DNA from: Lachnospiraceae bacterium
GTDB taxonomy: Bacteria > Bacillota > Clostridia > Lachnospirales > Lachnospiraceae
NCBI GenBank assembly: GCA_022800815.1
Contig: JAAWRC010000002.1
Location: forward strand, 50,127-114,126
DNA length: 64,000 nt
Direction: 5' to 3'
The position numbers and the translations under genes were made by a program. This document shows, piece by piece, positions 44,542 through 54,128 of the stretch. The notes beneath the pieces were generated by a model that saw only the letters and a program-made list of their open reading frames with translations, did not search any database and had not been told where the DNA came from. Position 1 is the stretch's first letter, and the number at the start of each line of letters is the position of its first letter.

Positions 44542-44739
44542 CATTGAGCACTTAGTGAAAGCGAGCCAGGGGCGATGATTGAGCTTAGTGCGAAAGTCGA
44601 TACTCCGAGCAGAGCGAGGATGTATCTTCCGCAGCCGGGAGGCGAAGACTGAGGTTAGTGGAGCGAACATTCCCTCTGTCATAAATACACCCTGATTCAT
44701 TCCATATGGATGCAGAAACTATAAAGGAGGCAAATTAAA
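44542..44739 (+). other. Spacer with degenerate direct repeats in the spc operon
   Basis: Three imperfect copies of a GAG-N-TTAGTG-N-GAAAG-type unit occur at 44546-44565 (gagcacttagtgaaagcgag), 44581-44600 (gagcttagtgcgaaagtcga) and 44651-44668 (gaggttagtggagcgaac). A fourth relative lies at 51768-51787 between rpsM and rpsK. No credible coding frame. A normal AAGGAGG for rpsH closes the spacer. Confidence 0.6.
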
Positions 44740-45141
44740 ATGACTATGAGCGATCCGATTGCAGATATGCTTACAAGAATCCGTAATGCGAACACTGCAA
44801 AGCATGATACAGTAGATATCCCTTCGTCAAAGATGAAGCTGGCGATTGCCGACATTTTGGTTGACGAGGGCTATATCACGAAATATGACCTGGTCGAGGA
44901 CGGCGCATTCAAGACCATCCGCATGACTCTCAAGTACGGCAAGGACAAGAACGAGAAGATCATCACCGGCTTAAAGAGAATTTCCAAACCCGGACTGCGC
45001 GTATACGCAGGCAAAGAGGAGCTTCCCAAGGTTCTCGGCGGGCTGGGAATCGCCATCATCTCCACCAACAACGGCGTCATGACCGACAAGAAGGCGAGAG
45101 AGATGAACGTGGGCGGCGAAGTGCTGGCGTTTGTGTGGTAG
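44740..45141 (+). CDS. rpsH: 30S ribosomal protein S8
   Basis: Central-domain 16S-binding protein and, in E. coli, the translational repressor of the spc operon. 133 residues: [40 protein letters not shown], and [27 protein letters not shown] precedes the ATG. It is flanked on both sides by atypically long spacers. Confidence 0.97.
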   Translation: MTMSDPIADMLTRIRNANTAKHDTVDIPSSKMKLAIADILVDEGYITKYDLVEDGAFKTIRMTLKYGKDKNEKIITGLKRISKPGLRVYAGKEELPKVLGGLGIAIISTNNGVMTDKKAREMNVGGEVLAFVW

Positions 45142-45473
45142 GATCCCACACTTGTTAGTAGTGAAGAGTGAACCGTCTTCCTGGACGGTCTGCTCGCGCG
45201 ATTAACAGTATATAACTAGTTCAGAGCGCTGTTGCAGGCTGCCGGACCCCGCAGATGGGTTTTCGGATCAATCCGCAGGCAGGCCACAGACCGCCCGCTA
45301 TGCGGTCGTCGCTGCTGCCGCAGCTCATGTCTGCGGCTGGATGGGCGTCCCGCCCATCTGAAAATGAAAATCCGTCGGCCGGCAGATAAATCTGCCGCCG
45401 CCGTCTTTCCATTTTCCTGCTGCTCGGGACTGTTAAACAAAACTATTAACTTTTATCATAAGGAGGTACGGGC
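45142..45473 (+). other. 332-nt hairpin-rich spacer between rpsH and rplF
   Basis: At least five local stems can be drawn: CCGTC/GACGG (45172-45187), GACCGC/GCGGTC (45289-45307), GCCGCAG/CTGCGGC (45318-45338), GATGGGCG/CGCCCATC (45340-45358), and a long compound stem from GAAAATG to CATTTTC with inner GGCAGAT/ATCTGCC (about 45358-45417). No coding frame with ribosome site. A possible element insertion or regulatory RNA; the rplF site AAGGAGG ends it. Confidence 0.6.
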
Positions 45474-46016
45474 ATGTCACGTATAGGGAGAATGCCAATC
45501 GCGGTACCGGCCGGCGTAACGGTCGATATTGCAGAAAATAATAAAGTATCAGTCAAAGGCCCTAAGGGAACTCTGGAGAGAGTTCTTCCCGCAGAGATGG
45601 AGATCAAGCTGGAGGACGGCCATATTGTTGTAACAAGACCCAATGACTTAAAGAAGATGAAGTCTTTACATGGTTTGACCAGAAGCCTGTTGGCCAACAT
45701 GGTGCACGGTGTCACGGAAGGGTATGAGAAGGTCCTCGAGGTGAACGGCGTCGGCTACCGGGCGCAGAAGCAGGGAAAGAAGCTGGTTCTCTCCCTGGGT
45801 TACTCCCATCCGGTTGAAATGGAAGATCCCGAAGGTCTGGAGTCCGCGGTAGAAGGACAGAACAAGATCATCGTAAAGGGTATCGACAAGGAAAAGGTCG
45901 GCCAGTACGCCGCCGAGATCAGGGACAAGAGACGTCCGGAGCCTTACAAGGGCAAGGGCATCAAGTACGCTGACGAGGTGATCAGGCGCAAGGTCGGCAA
46001 GACCGGTAAGAAATAA
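45474..46016 (+). CDS. rplF: 50S ribosomal protein L6
   Basis: Binds near the sarcin-ricin loop. 180 residues in two related halves: [40 protein letters not shown], and [27 protein letters not shown] before the ATG. Confidence 0.97.
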   Translation: MSRIGRMPIAVPAGVTVDIAENNKVSVKGPKGTLERVLPAEMEIKLEDGHIVVTRPNDLKKMKSLHGLTRSLLANMVHGVTEGYEKVLEVNGVGYRAQKQGKKLVLSLGYSHPVEMEDPEGLESAVEGQNKIIVKGIDKEKVGQYAAEIRDKRRPEPYKGKGIKYADEVIRRKVGKTGKK

Positions 46017-46036
46017 ACAAGGAGGAGTGACAAACA

Positions 46037-46405
46037 ATGATTAGCAAGGAATCAAGAACGGAAGTCCGTCAGAAGAAACATAGAAGAATCCGCAATCGTT
46101 TCAGCGGAACCGCTGAAAGACCGCGTCTGGCTGTGTTTAGAAGCAATAATCATATGTACGCTCAGATCATCGACGATACGGTCGGTAACACGCTGGTATC
46201 CGCATCGACCCTGCAGAAGGACGTGAAGGCTGAGCTTACTAAAACGAACAATGTGGAAGCTGCTGCTCATCTGGGAACGGTGATCGCAAAGAGGGCTCTG
46301 GAAAAGGGCATCACCACTGTTGTTTTCGACAGAGGCGGATTCATTTATCAGGGCAAGATTAAGGCGTTGGCAGATGCAGCTCGCGAAGCTGGTCTGGAAT
46401 TCTAA
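46037..46405 (+). CDS. rplR: 50S ribosomal protein L18
   Basis: 5S rRNA-binding protein. 122 residues: [20 protein letters not shown] in homologous position, [20 protein letters not shown], and [27 protein letters not shown] upstream. Confidence 0.97.
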   Translation: MISKESRTEVRQKKHRRIRNRFSGTAERPRLAVFRSNNHMYAQIIDDTVGNTLVSASTLQKDVKAELTKTNNVEAAAHLGTVIAKRALEKGITTVVFDRGGFIYQGKIKALADAAREAGLEF

Positions 46406-46422
46406 TTGAGGAGGAGAAACAC

Positions 46423-46932
46423 ATGAAACGAACAATTATTGATGCCAGCCAGATGGAGCTCACGGACAAAGTCGTTGCGATCAAGCGCGTATCCAAGACC
46501 GTGAAGGGCGGCCGTACCATGCGTTTTTCTGCATTGGTGGTGGTCGGTGACGGCAACGGTCATGTGGGCGCCGGCATGGGCAAGGCGGCTGAGATCCCCG
46601 AAGCCATCCGCAAAGGCAAAGAGGATGCCATCAAGAACATGGTTGAGATTCCCGTGGACGAGAACAAGAGCATTCCCCACGATTTTATCGGCAAATTCGG
46701 AAGCGCCAGCGTGCTTCTCAAGAGGGCTCCCGAAGGTACCGGCGTAATCGCCGGCGGTCCTGCGCGTAACGTGCTTGAGATGGCGGGGATCAAGAACATC
46801 AGAACCAAGTCCCTGGGCTCCAACAACAAGCAGAACGTTGTTCTCGCCACTCTTCAGGGCCTTAAGAGCCTTAAGACTCCGGAAGAGGTCGCAAAGAAAC
46901 GCGGCAAATCTGTGGAAGAGCTGATTGGCTAA
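46423..46932 (+). CDS. rpsE: 30S ribosomal protein S5
   Basis: Accuracy-related protein at the mRNA entry and site of spectinomycin resistance. 169 residues with [40 protein letters not shown] and [26 protein letters not shown] upstream. Confidence 0.97.
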   Translation: MKRTIIDASQMELTDKVVAIKRVSKTVKGGRTMRFSALVVVGDGNGHVGAGMGKAAEIPEAIRKGKEDAIKNMVEIPVDENKSIPHDFIGKFGSASVLLKRAPEGTGVIAGGPARNVLEMAGIKNIRTKSLGSNNKQNVVLATLQGLKSLKTPEEVAKKRGKSVEELIG

Positions 46933-46946
46933 AGGAGGAAAGGAAA

Positions 46947-47129
46947 ATGGCAGAGAAATTAAGAATCACACTGGTAAAATCTCCCATCGGTGCAGTTCCG
47001 AAGCAGAAGAAAACGGTTGAGGCCCTTGGGCTCAGGAAGATGAATAAGACGGTTGAGCTTCCGGACAACGATGCGGTCAGGGGTATGATCTGGCATGTAA
47101 AGCACTTGGTGAAGGTAGAAGAAGTCTAA
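46947..47129 (+). CDS. rpmD: 50S ribosomal protein L30
   Basis: 60-residue 23S-binding protein: [40 protein letters not shown] and [24 protein letters not shown] before the ATG; 14 bases after rpsE. Confidence 0.96.
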   Translation: MAEKLRITLVKSPIGAVPKQKKTVEALGLRKMNKTVELPDNDAVRGMIWHVKHLVKVEEV

Positions 47130-47149
47130 CGAAGAAGGAGGTGCACGAG

Positions 47150-47590
47150 ATGGATTTATCAAATTTAAGACCGGCTGAGGGCTCCAAGCACAGCGACGCT
47201 TTCAGAAGAGGCCGTGGACATGGTTCAGGCAATGGCAAGACTGCAGGTAAGGGACACAAGGGTCAGAAGGCACGTTCCGGCGCACCCAGACCTGGCTTTG
47301 AAGGCGGTCAGATGCCTTTATACAGAAGACTTCCAAAGAGAGGTTTCACGAACAGAAACTCCAAGGTGATTGTGGGCATTAACGTGGAAGCTCTTGAGAG
47401 ATTTGACAATGATGCAGTTGTTACGGTTGAGACTCTGATTGAGAGCGGCATCGTGAGGAATCCAAGAGACGGAGTCAAGATCCTCGGAAACGGCGAATTA
47501 ACCAAAAAGCTTACGGTTAGGGTGAACGCATTCAGCGAGGGTGCAAAAACAAAAATTGAAGCGGTTGGTGGAAGTGCAGAGGTGATCTAA
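47150..47590 (+). CDS. rplO: 50S ribosomal protein L15
   Basis: Late-assembly protein. 146 residues: [40 protein letters not shown], and [23 protein letters not shown] 47150 has AAGGAGG 9 bases upstream; a GTG three codons earlier is too close to the site. One base separates it from secY. Confidence 0.96.
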   Translation: MDLSNLRPAEGSKHSDAFRRGRGHGSGNGKTAGKGHKGQKARSGAPRPGFEGGQMPLYRRLPKRGFTNRNSKVIVGINVEALERFDNDAVVTVETLIESGIVRNPRDGVKILGNGELTKKLTVRVNAFSEGAKTKIEAVGGSAEVI

Positions 47591-47591
47591 C

Positions 47592-48908
47592 ATGTGGAAG
47601 ACATTCCAGAATGCATTTAAGATCAAGGAAATCAGGAAGAAGATCCTGTTCACATTCTTCATTCTAGTGGTGGTGAGGCTGGGAGCGCACATACCGATTC
47701 CCGGTGTGAATACGGCGTATTTTGCAGACTGGTTTGCCAGACAGTCCGGCACGGCGTTCAATTTCTTTGACGCCATGACCGGCGGCTCCTTCACACAGAT
47801 GTCCGTGTTTGCGTTGAGCATCACTCCCTACATCACATCCTCCATCATCATACAGCTTCTGACTATTGCGATTCCGAAGCTGGAGGAGATGCAGAAGGAG
47901 GGAGAGGAAGGCAGGAAGTTCATCGGCAAGCTGACCCGGTACGTGACCGTGGCGCTGGCTCTCATCGAGTCCACCGCCATGACCATCAGCTTTGGCCGTT
48001 CCGGACTGTTGCTTCATTTCACCTGGTACAATGCCATCGTGGTGATCGTGACCATGACGGCCGGCAGTGCGGTGCTCATGTGGCTTGGGGAGCGTGTGAC
48101 CGAGAAGGGTGTCGGAAACGGGATCTCCATCATCCTTTTGATCAACATCCTGTCGGGACTTCCGGGAGACTTCATGTCCCTCTATGAGCGGTTCATGGCG
48201 GGAACCTCGGTGGCGAAGGCGGCGCTCTCCGCAGTGATCATCCTGGCGGTGATCCTGGCCATGGTGGCATTCGTCGTCTATTTGCAGGGCGGCGAGAGAA
48301 GGATCCCGGTACAGTACGCAAAGAAGATGCAGGGACGGAAATTCGTGGGCGGACAGTCCAGTAACATTCCGCTGAAGGTCAACACCGCCGGTGTGATCCC
48401 GGTGATTTTCGCATCCTCCCTGATGTCGATCCCTTCGGTGATCTCGCAGTTTTTCAACGTGGATTATTCCACCTTCGGCGGAAGGATTCTCCTGGGCTTA
48501 AGCTCCTCCAATTGGTGCAGGCCGCAGGATCCGATCTTAAGCCTGGGGCTTTTGGTTTACATTCTGTTGATTGTGGCATTTGCCTATTTCTACACCTCGA
48601 TCACCTTCAACCCGATCGAGATTGCGGATAACATGAAGAAGCAGGGCGGCTTCATTCCCGGCATTCGCCCGGGCCGTCCCACGTCAGATTACCTGAACCG
48701 GATCCTGAACTACATCGTGTTCATCGGCGCGGTCGGTCTCACCATCGTGGCCGTGATCCCGATTCTATTTTCCGGGCTGTTCAACATTGGCTCCCTCTCC
48801 TTCGGCGGCACCTCCATCATTATCATTGTGGGTGTCATCCTGGAGACGTTAAAACAGATCGAGTCCCAGATGCTGGTCAGGTACTACAAGGGCTTCTTGA
48901 ATGATTGA
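47592..48908 (+). CDS. secY: Preprotein translocase subunit SecY
   Basis: Channel-forming subunit of the Sec translocon, ten membrane helices. 438 residues: RKKILFTFFILVVVRLGAHI, PIPGVN, ALSITPYITSSIIIQLLTIA, and the loop KKQGGFIPGIRPGRPTSDYL with the conserved Arg contacts for SecA and ribosome. It sits between rplO and adk as usual in Gram-positives. Confidence 0.97.
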   Translation: MWKTFQNAFKIKEIRKKILFTFFILVVVRLGAHIPIPGVNTAYFADWFARQSGTAFNFFDAMTGGSFTQMSVFALSITPYITSSIIIQLLTIAIPKLEEMQKEGEEGRKFIGKLTRYVTVALALIESTAMTISFGRSGLLLHFTWYNAIVVIVTMTAGSAVLMWLGERVTEKGVGNGISIILLINILSGLPGDFMSLYERFMAGTSVAKAALSAVIILAVILAMVAFVVYLQGGERRIPVQYAKKMQGRKFVGGQSSNIPLKVNTAGVIPVIFASSLMSIPSVISQFFNVDYSTFGGRILLGLSSSNWCRPQDPILSLGLLVYILLIVAFAYFYTSITFNPIEIADNMKKQGGFIPGIRPGRPTSDYLNRILNYIVFIGAVGLTIVAVIPILFSGLFNIGSLSFGGTSIIIIVGVILETLKQIESQMLVRYYKGFLND

Positions 48909-48929
48909 CATGGTTTCAGACAACTGGTT

Positions 48930-48961
48930 CCGGCAGGGGAAACGCAAGTTTCCTGTGCCGG
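48930..48961 (+). promoter_or_regulatory. Strong hairpin between secY and adk
   Basis: CCGGCAGGGGAAAC (48930-48943) pairs with GTTTCCTGTGCCGG (48948-48961), two mismatches, loop GCAA, flanked by further pairing (ACTGG with CC-AACCTGG region). No T run follows, so it is more likely an mRNA stability or processing element than a terminator. Confidence 0.5.
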
Positions 48962-48998
48962 TTAACCTGGTTTTATCAGATTATTTGGAGGATAAGGT

Positions 48999-49643
48999 AT
49001 GAGACTTGTGATGTTAGGAGCGCCGGGTGCCGGTAAGGGAACCCAGGCCAAGAAGATCGCCGATCAGTACGGGATTCCCCATATCTCCACGGGCGACATT
49101 TTCCGCGCCAACATCAAGAACGGCACGGAACTGGGGAAGAAGGCGAAGGCCTACATGGACCGGGGGGCGCTGGTTCCCGACGAGCTGGTGGTGGACCTGG
49201 TGGCGGACCGGGTGAAGCAGGCCGACTGTGAGAAGGGGTACGTGCTGGACGGCTTTCCCAGGACCATTCCCCAGGCGGAGAGCCTGGACGCCGTGCTTAA
49301 GGACATGGGACAGAAGATCGATTACGCCATCAACGTGGAAGTTCCGGACGAGAACATCGTGAAGCGTATGTCCGGCAGAAGGGCCTGCGTATCCTGCGGG
49401 GCCACGTATCATGTGGAGCATGCGCCTTCCAAGAAGGAAGGAGTCTGCGACCGCTGCGGCGAGGCGTTGGTCCTGAGGGACGACGACAAGGCGGAGACCG
49501 TGAAAACCCGTCTTTCCGTCTATCATGAGCAGACTCAGCCGCTGATTGAGTATTACGGCGGACAGGGGTGCCTTAAGGACGTGGACGGAACCGTGGACAT
49601 GGAAGAAGTCTTTGCGGCGATCTGCAAGATATTGGGAGAGTAG
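48999..49643 (+). CDS. adk: Adenylate kinase
   Basis: Interconverts ATP+AMP and 2 ADP. 214 residues: P-loop [27 protein letters not shown], and a zinc-binding lid with four Cys (CVSCGATYH ... CDRCGEALV), the Gram-positive long form. GGAGG site upstream. Between secY and map in the standard order. Confidence 0.97.
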   Translation: MRLVMLGAPGAGKGTQAKKIADQYGIPHISTGDIFRANIKNGTELGKKAKAYMDRGALVPDELVVDLVADRVKQADCEKGYVLDGFPRTIPQAESLDAVLKDMGQKIDYAINVEVPDENIVKRMSGRRACVSCGATYHVEHAPSKKEGVCDRCGEALVLRDDDKAETVKTRLSVYHEQTQPLIEYYGGQGCLKDVDGTVDMEEVFAAICKILGE

Positions 49644-49645
49644 AC

Positions 49646-50395
49646 GTGGCAGTCAGTATCAAATCAGAGAGGGAAATTGAACTGATGCGGGAGGCCGGGA
49701 AGCTCCTTGCCAAGACCCATCTGGAATTGGAAAAGGCGCTTCATCCGGGTATGACGACGAAAGCGGTGGATCGGATCTGCGAGGAGATTATCCGAAGCTA
49801 CGGTTGCATTCCTTCCTTTTTAAATTATAACGGCTTTCCCGCATCGGTGTGCGTGTCGGTCAACGACGAGGTGGTTCATGGGATTCCAAGCAGTAAGCGG
49901 AGGCTCAAGGAGGGCGACATCGTCAGCCTGGATACGGGACTGATCTACAAAGGATACCAGTCGGATGCGGCCAGGACTTACGGAATCGGAGAGATCAGCA
50001 AAGAGGCGGAGCAACTGATTGCCGTGACAAGGCAAAGTTTTTTCGAGGGTATTAAATGGGCAAAAGCAGGCAATCATCTGAATGACATTGGGAAAGCGAT
50101 CCAGAAATATTGCGAAGGCTTCGGTTACGGAGTCGTCCGGGATCTGGTGGGCCATGGAATCGGGACCGAGATGCACGAAGCGCCGGAAATTCCAAATTTC
50201 GACATGGGGAAGCGGGGGATTCGGCTGCGGCCCGGAATGACTCTGGCCATCGAGCCCATGATCAATCTGGGGCGCTGTGACGTGGAATGGGCGGATGACG
50301 ACTGGACGGTGGTGACGGAGGATGGCTCTTTGTCGGCTCATTATGAGAACACGATCCTGATTACCAGGGGCGAGCCGGAAATTCTGTCCTTGTAG
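49646..50395 (+). CDS. map: Methionine aminopeptidase, type I
   Basis: Removes N-terminal Met from nascent proteins; two-metal enzyme. 249 residues. Metal ligands are visible: Asp in SLDTGLIYKGYQSDAARTYG (two Asp), His in GHGIGTEMHEAPEIPNF, Glu in LAIEPMI and ENTILIT. GTG start two bases after the adk stop, using GGGAGAG at the end of adk. Confidence 0.96.
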   Translation: MAVSIKSEREIELMREAGKLLAKTHLELEKALHPGMTTKAVDRICEEIIRSYGCIPSFLNYNGFPASVCVSVNDEVVHGIPSSKRRLKEGDIVSLDTGLIYKGYQSDAARTYGIGEISKEAEQLIAVTRQSFFEGIKWAKAGNHLNDIGKAIQKYCEGFGYGVVRDLVGHGIGTEMHEAPEIPNFDMGKRGIRLRPGMTLAIEPMINLGRCDVEWADDDWTVVTEDGSLSAHYENTILITRGEPEILSL

Positions 50396-50407
50396 GTGAT
50401 GCCGGAT

Positions 50408-50710
50408 ATGAAGAAGGAAATTGGCGGTTTTGCCGTCCCGAAGGCCGGGCACGACCGGGGGAAGCTTTATGTCATTGTCGGTTATGAGGATGGAAAGTAC
50501 CTGCTGGCCGACGGGAAGAGGCGGACTTTGGAAAAACCCCGGAGAAAGCAAAGGAAGCATTTGGAAATTCTCCATGTGCAGGGAGGGCTTTCAGAGTTGT
50601 TTTTGGAAGAAATGTGTCCAGTGAGGAATGAAGAGATCAAGAGGGCCATCAAGCAGCTTCGCACGGCTGGGGTCCATAGGAATCAGGAGGTAACAGATGT
50701 CCAAGAGTGA
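50408..50710 (+). CDS. KOW domain-containing RNA-binding protein
   Basis: A 100-residue basic protein with a KOW-like N-terminus ([18 protein letters not shown] in slightly different form: [20 protein letters not shown]) related to the archaeal/eukaryotic L14e type, found between map and infA in many clostridia. A role in ribosome function is presumed only from position. ATG 50408 has AGGTGA about 9 bases upstream; ATG 50399 is an alternative. It overlaps infA by 14 bases. Confidence 0.75.
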   Translation: MKKEIGGFAVPKAGHDRGKLYVIVGYEDGKYLLADGKRRTLEKPRRKQRKHLEILHVQGGLSELFLEEMCPVRNEEIKRAIKQLRTAGVHRNQEVTDVQE

Positions 50711-50915
50711 CGTAATCGAAATCGAAGGAACCGTAATTGAAAAGCTGCCCAATGCCATGTTCCAGGTGGAGCTGGAAAACGGACATCAGGTGTTGGCGCA
50801 TATCAGCGGAAAGCTCCGAATGAATTACATCAGGATTCTGCCGGGTGACAAGGTAACCTTGGAGCTGTCGCCTTACGACCTGTCCAAGGGAAGAATCATC
50901 TGGAGAGACAAATAA
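50697..50915 (+). CDS. infA: Translation initiation factor IF-1
   Basis: Binds the 30S A-site during initiation. 72 residues, S1-like OB fold: [40 protein letters not shown], and [26 protein letters not shown] 6 bases before the ATG, within the preceding gene's end. Confidence 0.97.
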   Translation: MSKSDVIEIEGTVIEKLPNAMFQVELENGHQVLAHISGKLRMNYIRILPGDKVTLELSPYDLSKGRIIWRDK

Positions 50916-50932
50916 AGAACCACAGAAAACGC

Positions 50933-50961
50933 TTGCTTTTCAAAAAAGATGATGCTATAAT
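50933..50961 (+). promoter_or_regulatory. Promoter of the rpmJ-alpha operon
   Basis: TTGCTT (50933-50938) and perfect TATAAT (50956-50961), spacer 17, in the gap between infA and rpmJ. Confidence 0.7.
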
Positions 50962-51008
50962 AGTATGCGGACTTTTTTGGGAAAGTATTGGGAAAGGAGA
51001 GAAAAGCT

Positions 51009-51122
51009 GTGAAAGTTAGATCATCAGTGAAACCGATCTGCGAAAAATGCAAGGTGATCAAGAGAAAAGGCAGCATCCGGATTATCTGCGAGAACCCGAA
51101 GCATAAACAGCGTCAGGGTTAA
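51009..51122 (+). CDS. rpmJ: 50S ribosomal protein L36
   Basis: 37-residue zinc-ribbon protein, [20 protein letters not shown] then [16 protein letters not shown], with the C-x2-C-x12-C-x4-H pattern. GTG start at 51009 with GGAGAG upstream. Too short for most gene callers' defaults but unmistakable. The 154-base gap after it (to rpsM) carries no gene; an imperfect GCTG/CAGT-rich pairing may form there. Confidence 0.96.
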   Translation: MKVRSSVKPICEKCKVIKRKGSIRIICENPKHKQRQG

Positions 51123-51276
51123 GTCCATATTCTGGAGAAACGCTGTTTTATCTGCAGTAATTCAGGTAATTTTTAATTATGCGGCTGCACCAGGAACACA
51201 CCCGGTAGAGTTGTTCGTGGTGATGATTTTATGAAGAAACACCGGCAGTAAAAATAATAATGGAGGTACAATACTC

Positions 51277-51648
51277 ATGGCTCGTATTTCAGGTGTCGAT
51301 TTACCGAGAGAAAAGCGCATTGAAATCGGATTGACTTATATCTATGGAATCGGTAGGGCTAGCTCCAACCGTCTTCTGAAAGAGGCCAATGTAAATCCTG
51401 ATACCCGTGTGCGCGACCTGACCGACGATGAGGTCAGAAGGATCGCCACAGCCATCGAAGCAGACCATCAGCTTGTAGAGGGTGATCTGCGCCGCGAGGT
51501 GGCTATGAATATCAAGAGATTACAGGAAATTGGCTGCTACAGAGGAATCCGCCATAGAAGAGGTCTGCCTGTCCGTGGTCAGAAGACAAAGACCAACGCC
51601 AGGACGAGAAAAGGTCCGAAGAAGACTGTAGCGAACAAAAAGAAATAA
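51277..51648 (+). CDS. rpsM: 30S ribosomal protein S13
   Basis: Head protein forming bridges to L5. 123 residues: [40 protein letters not shown], and [20 protein letters not shown] at the basic tail. TGGAGG upstream. Followed by an abnormal 296-base spacer. Confidence 0.97.
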   Translation: MARISGVDLPREKRIEIGLTYIYGIGRASSNRLLKEANVNPDTRVRDLTDDEVRRIATAIEADHQLVEGDLRREVAMNIKRLQEIGCYRGIRHRRGLPVRGQKTKTNARTRKGPKKTVANKKK

Positions 51649-51944
51649 GTAAGCTACAAGCAATGCGGGCCAGATGGGACAAAGCAGCCGGGGCGCTTGC
51701 GCAGCGGATGTTTTGGCACAGGTGGCACATATGGCGCCACGCATTGAACACCTGGCGAGGTATTTTCGAGCCTAGTGTGAAAGCGCACAGAGGGGCCATA
51801 TGTTCAAAAAATCTCAGATTTTTTGAACTACAGCATTTCGAACGTAATGAAAGGCGGCGCAGCATTGCAATCCAATGCGGTCAAACATACTGCATTGATT
51901 AAGTAACAGTAGAAACTATTCACAAGAAAGTAGGTTAGTTTAAA
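51649..51944 (+). other. 296-nt structured spacer between rpsM and rpsK
   Basis: Contains a perfect 12-bp stem GTTCAAAAAATC (51802-51813) / GATTTTTTGAAC (51817-51828), a CAGGTG/CACCTG pair (about 51718-51753) enclosing GTGGC/GCCAC, and one copy (51768-51787) of the GAGCYTAGTG-type repeat found between rpsZ and rpsH. No coding frame with a start site. In most Firmicutes rpsM and rpsK are nearly adjacent, so this looks inserted. Confidence 0.6.
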
Positions 51945-52346
51945 ATGGCTAAAAAAGTGTCCACTGCAAAGAAAGTGACCAAAAAGCGTGTTAAGAAAAA
52001 CGTTGAACGCGGACAAGCGCACATCCAGTCATCTTTTAACAATACCATCGTAACGTTGACAGATACGCAGGGCAACGCCCTGTCCTGGTCCAGTGCGGGC
52101 AGTCTGGGATTTAGAGGTTCAAGAAAATCTACTCCATATGCGGCTCAGATGGCTGCGGAAACTGCGACGAAGGCAGCTCTGGTACATGGATTGAAAACAG
52201 TTGACGTTATGGTGAAGGGGCCCGGCTCCGGCCGTGAGGCTGCGATCCGTGCGCTGCAGGCCTGCGGCCTGGAAGTGACCAGCATCAAGGATGTTACCCC
52301 GGTTCCCCATAATGGATGTCGTCCGCCCAAGCGTAGAAGAGTTTAA
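51945..52346 (+). CDS. rpsK: 30S ribosomal protein S11
   Basis: Platform protein. 133 residues: [40 protein letters not shown], and [19 protein letters not shown] at the end are diagnostic. Its ribosome site is weak (AAGTAGGTTAG), unlike most genes of the cluster. Confidence 0.97.
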   Translation: MAKKVSTAKKVTKKRVKKNVERGQAHIQSSFNNTIVTLTDTQGNALSWSSAGSLGFRGSRKSTPYAAQMAAETATKAALVHGLKTVDVMVKGPGSGREAAIRALQACGLEVTSIKDVTPVPHNGCRPPKRRRV

Positions 52347-52363
52347 TTAGGAGGTGCAGAAAA

Positions 52364-52957
52364 GTGGCAGTAGATAGAGTTCCTGTTCTTAAAAGATGCA
52401 GGTCCCTCGGACTTGACCCGATTTATTTAGGAATTGATAAGAAATCAACGAGAGAATTAAGAAGAGCCAACAGAAAAATGAGTGAATACGGCCTTCAGCT
52501 TCGTGAGAAGCAGAAAGCGAAGTTCATCTACGGAGTATTGGAAAAACCCTTTAGAAATTATTATGCAAAAGCTTCCAAGATGAGAGGCATGGTCGGTGAA
52601 AACCTGATGATCATGCTGGAGTCCAGACTGGACAACGTCCTGTTTCGGGCCGGCCTTGGCAGAACCAGAAAAGAGACGAGACAGATCGTGGACCACAAGC
52701 ACGTGCTGGTGAACGGCAAGTGCGTGAACATCCCCTCTTATCTGGTGAAGGCCGGGGACGTCATCAGTATCAAGGAGAAGGTAAAGGATTCCCCCAGATA
52801 CAAGGATATCGTGGAAGTGACGGGCGGAAGGCTGGTGCCGGAGTGGCTGGAGGTGGATGCTGAAAACCTCACCGCTACCGTGAAGCAGCTTCCCACGAGA
52901 GAAATGATCGACGTGCCGGTGAACGAGATGCTGATCGTCGAGCTGTACTCCAAATAA
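52364..52957 (+). CDS. rpsD: 30S ribosomal protein S4
   Basis: 16S assembly initiator; in other bacteria it represses the alpha operon or its own gene. 197 residues: RVPVLKRCRSLGLDPIYLGI, ENLMIMLESRLDNVLFRAGL, and the S4 RNA-binding domain RQIVDHKHVLVNGKCVNIPS. GTG start with AGGAGG 9 bases upstream. Lacks the N-terminal zinc-binding Cys set. Confidence 0.96.
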   Translation: MAVDRVPVLKRCRSLGLDPIYLGIDKKSTRELRRANRKMSEYGLQLREKQKAKFIYGVLEKPFRNYYAKASKMRGMVGENLMIMLESRLDNVLFRAGLGRTRKETRQIVDHKHVLVNGKCVNIPSYLVKAGDVISIKEKVKDSPRYKDIVEVTGGRLVPEWLEVDAENLTATVKQLPTREMIDVPVNEMLIVELYSK

Positions 52958-53029
52958 ACCATAAGGCATTAGGAGTGTCCGAATCTTTTTCGGCCCTCAG
53001 ATCAATTACCCAGTAAGGAGGGCTTAATC

Positions 53030-53989
53030 GTGTTCGATTTTGAAAAACCCAATATCGAAATAGCTGAGATTTCAGAAGATAAAAAGTATGGAAGATTCGT
53101 CGTTGAGCCTTTGGAGCGTGGTTACGGCACCACCCTGGGCAACTCCCTGAGGAGGATCATGCTCTCCTCACTGCCCGGAGCCGCCATCAGTCAGGTAAAG
53201 ATTGACGGCGTGCTGCACGAGTTCAGTTCCATCCCCGGAGTGAAGGAGGATGTGACGGAAATCGTCATGAACCTGAAGAATCTGGCCATCCGGAACACCA
53301 GCGAGACCAATGAACCCAAGACCGCTTACGTTGAGTTTGAGGGGGAGGGCGTGGTGACCGGTGCCGATATTCATGTGGACCAGGATATTGAGATCATCAA
53401 TCCTGAACAGGTCATTGCCACCTTAAGCGGCGGCAGCGACTGCAAGCTTTACATGGAACTGACCATCACGAGGGGCCGGGGCTATGTGAGCGCAGATAAG
53501 AATAAGAGCGAGGAGCTGCCCATTGGCGTGATTGCGATCGACTCCATCTATACGCCCATTGAGCGTGTGAACTTGTCGGTCGAGAACACCCGCGTCGGCC
53601 AGATCACGGATTTCGACAAGCTGACGCTGGACGTCTATACCAATGGCACGTTAGCTCCCGACGAGGCGGTGAGCCTTGCGGCGAAGGTATTAAGTGAACA
53701 TCTGAATCTGTTCATTGACCTGTCGGAGAACGCCAAGACTGCGGAGGTCATGGTGGAGAAGGAGGACAATGAGAAGGAAAAGGTGCTGGAGATGAACATC
53801 GACGAGCTGGAGCTTTCGGTTCGCTCCTACAACTGTCTGAAGCGGGCGGGCATCAATACGGTGGAGGAGCTGACCAATCGCACCTCCGAGGACATGATGA
53901 AGGTGAGAAACCTGGGCCGCAAGTCCCTGGAAGAAGTTCTCGGAAAGCTCAAAGAGCTTGGCCTGGAGCTGAACCCCAGCGACGAGTGA
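53030..53989 (+). CDS. rpoA: RNA polymerase alpha subunit
   Basis: Assembles RNA polymerase and contacts activators and UP elements. 319 residues: N-terminal [20 protein letters not shown] with [13 protein letters not shown] dimer region, linker near 230-245, and C-terminal domain [20 protein letters not shown] with [17 protein letters not shown] start with AAGGAGGG 8 bases upstream. Confidence 0.97.
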   Translation: MFDFEKPNIEIAEISEDKKYGRFVVEPLERGYGTTLGNSLRRIMLSSLPGAAISQVKIDGVLHEFSSIPGVKEDVTEIVMNLKNLAIRNTSETNEPKTAYVEFEGEGVVTGADIHVDQDIEIINPEQVIATLSGGSDCKLYMELTITRGRGYVSADKNKSEELPIGVIAIDSIYTPIERVNLSVENTRVGQITDFDKLTLDVYTNGTLAPDEAVSLAAKVLSEHLNLFIDLSENAKTAEVMVEKEDNEKEKVLEMNIDELELSVRSYNCLKRAGINTVEELTNRTSEDMMKVRNLGRKSLEEVLGKLKELGLELNPSDE

Positions 53990-54128
53990 GGATGACCGAA
54001 AGGGGGCACCCATGTTCCCTGACGGTCGGAAACCGTGAGAACGGTTTGGTAAAATTTGTAGAGAAAAGCAGACGGCCAGTAAGCCCGAAGATGCGTGGCC
54101 GCCTGTTCCACAAATGGAGGAAAATATC

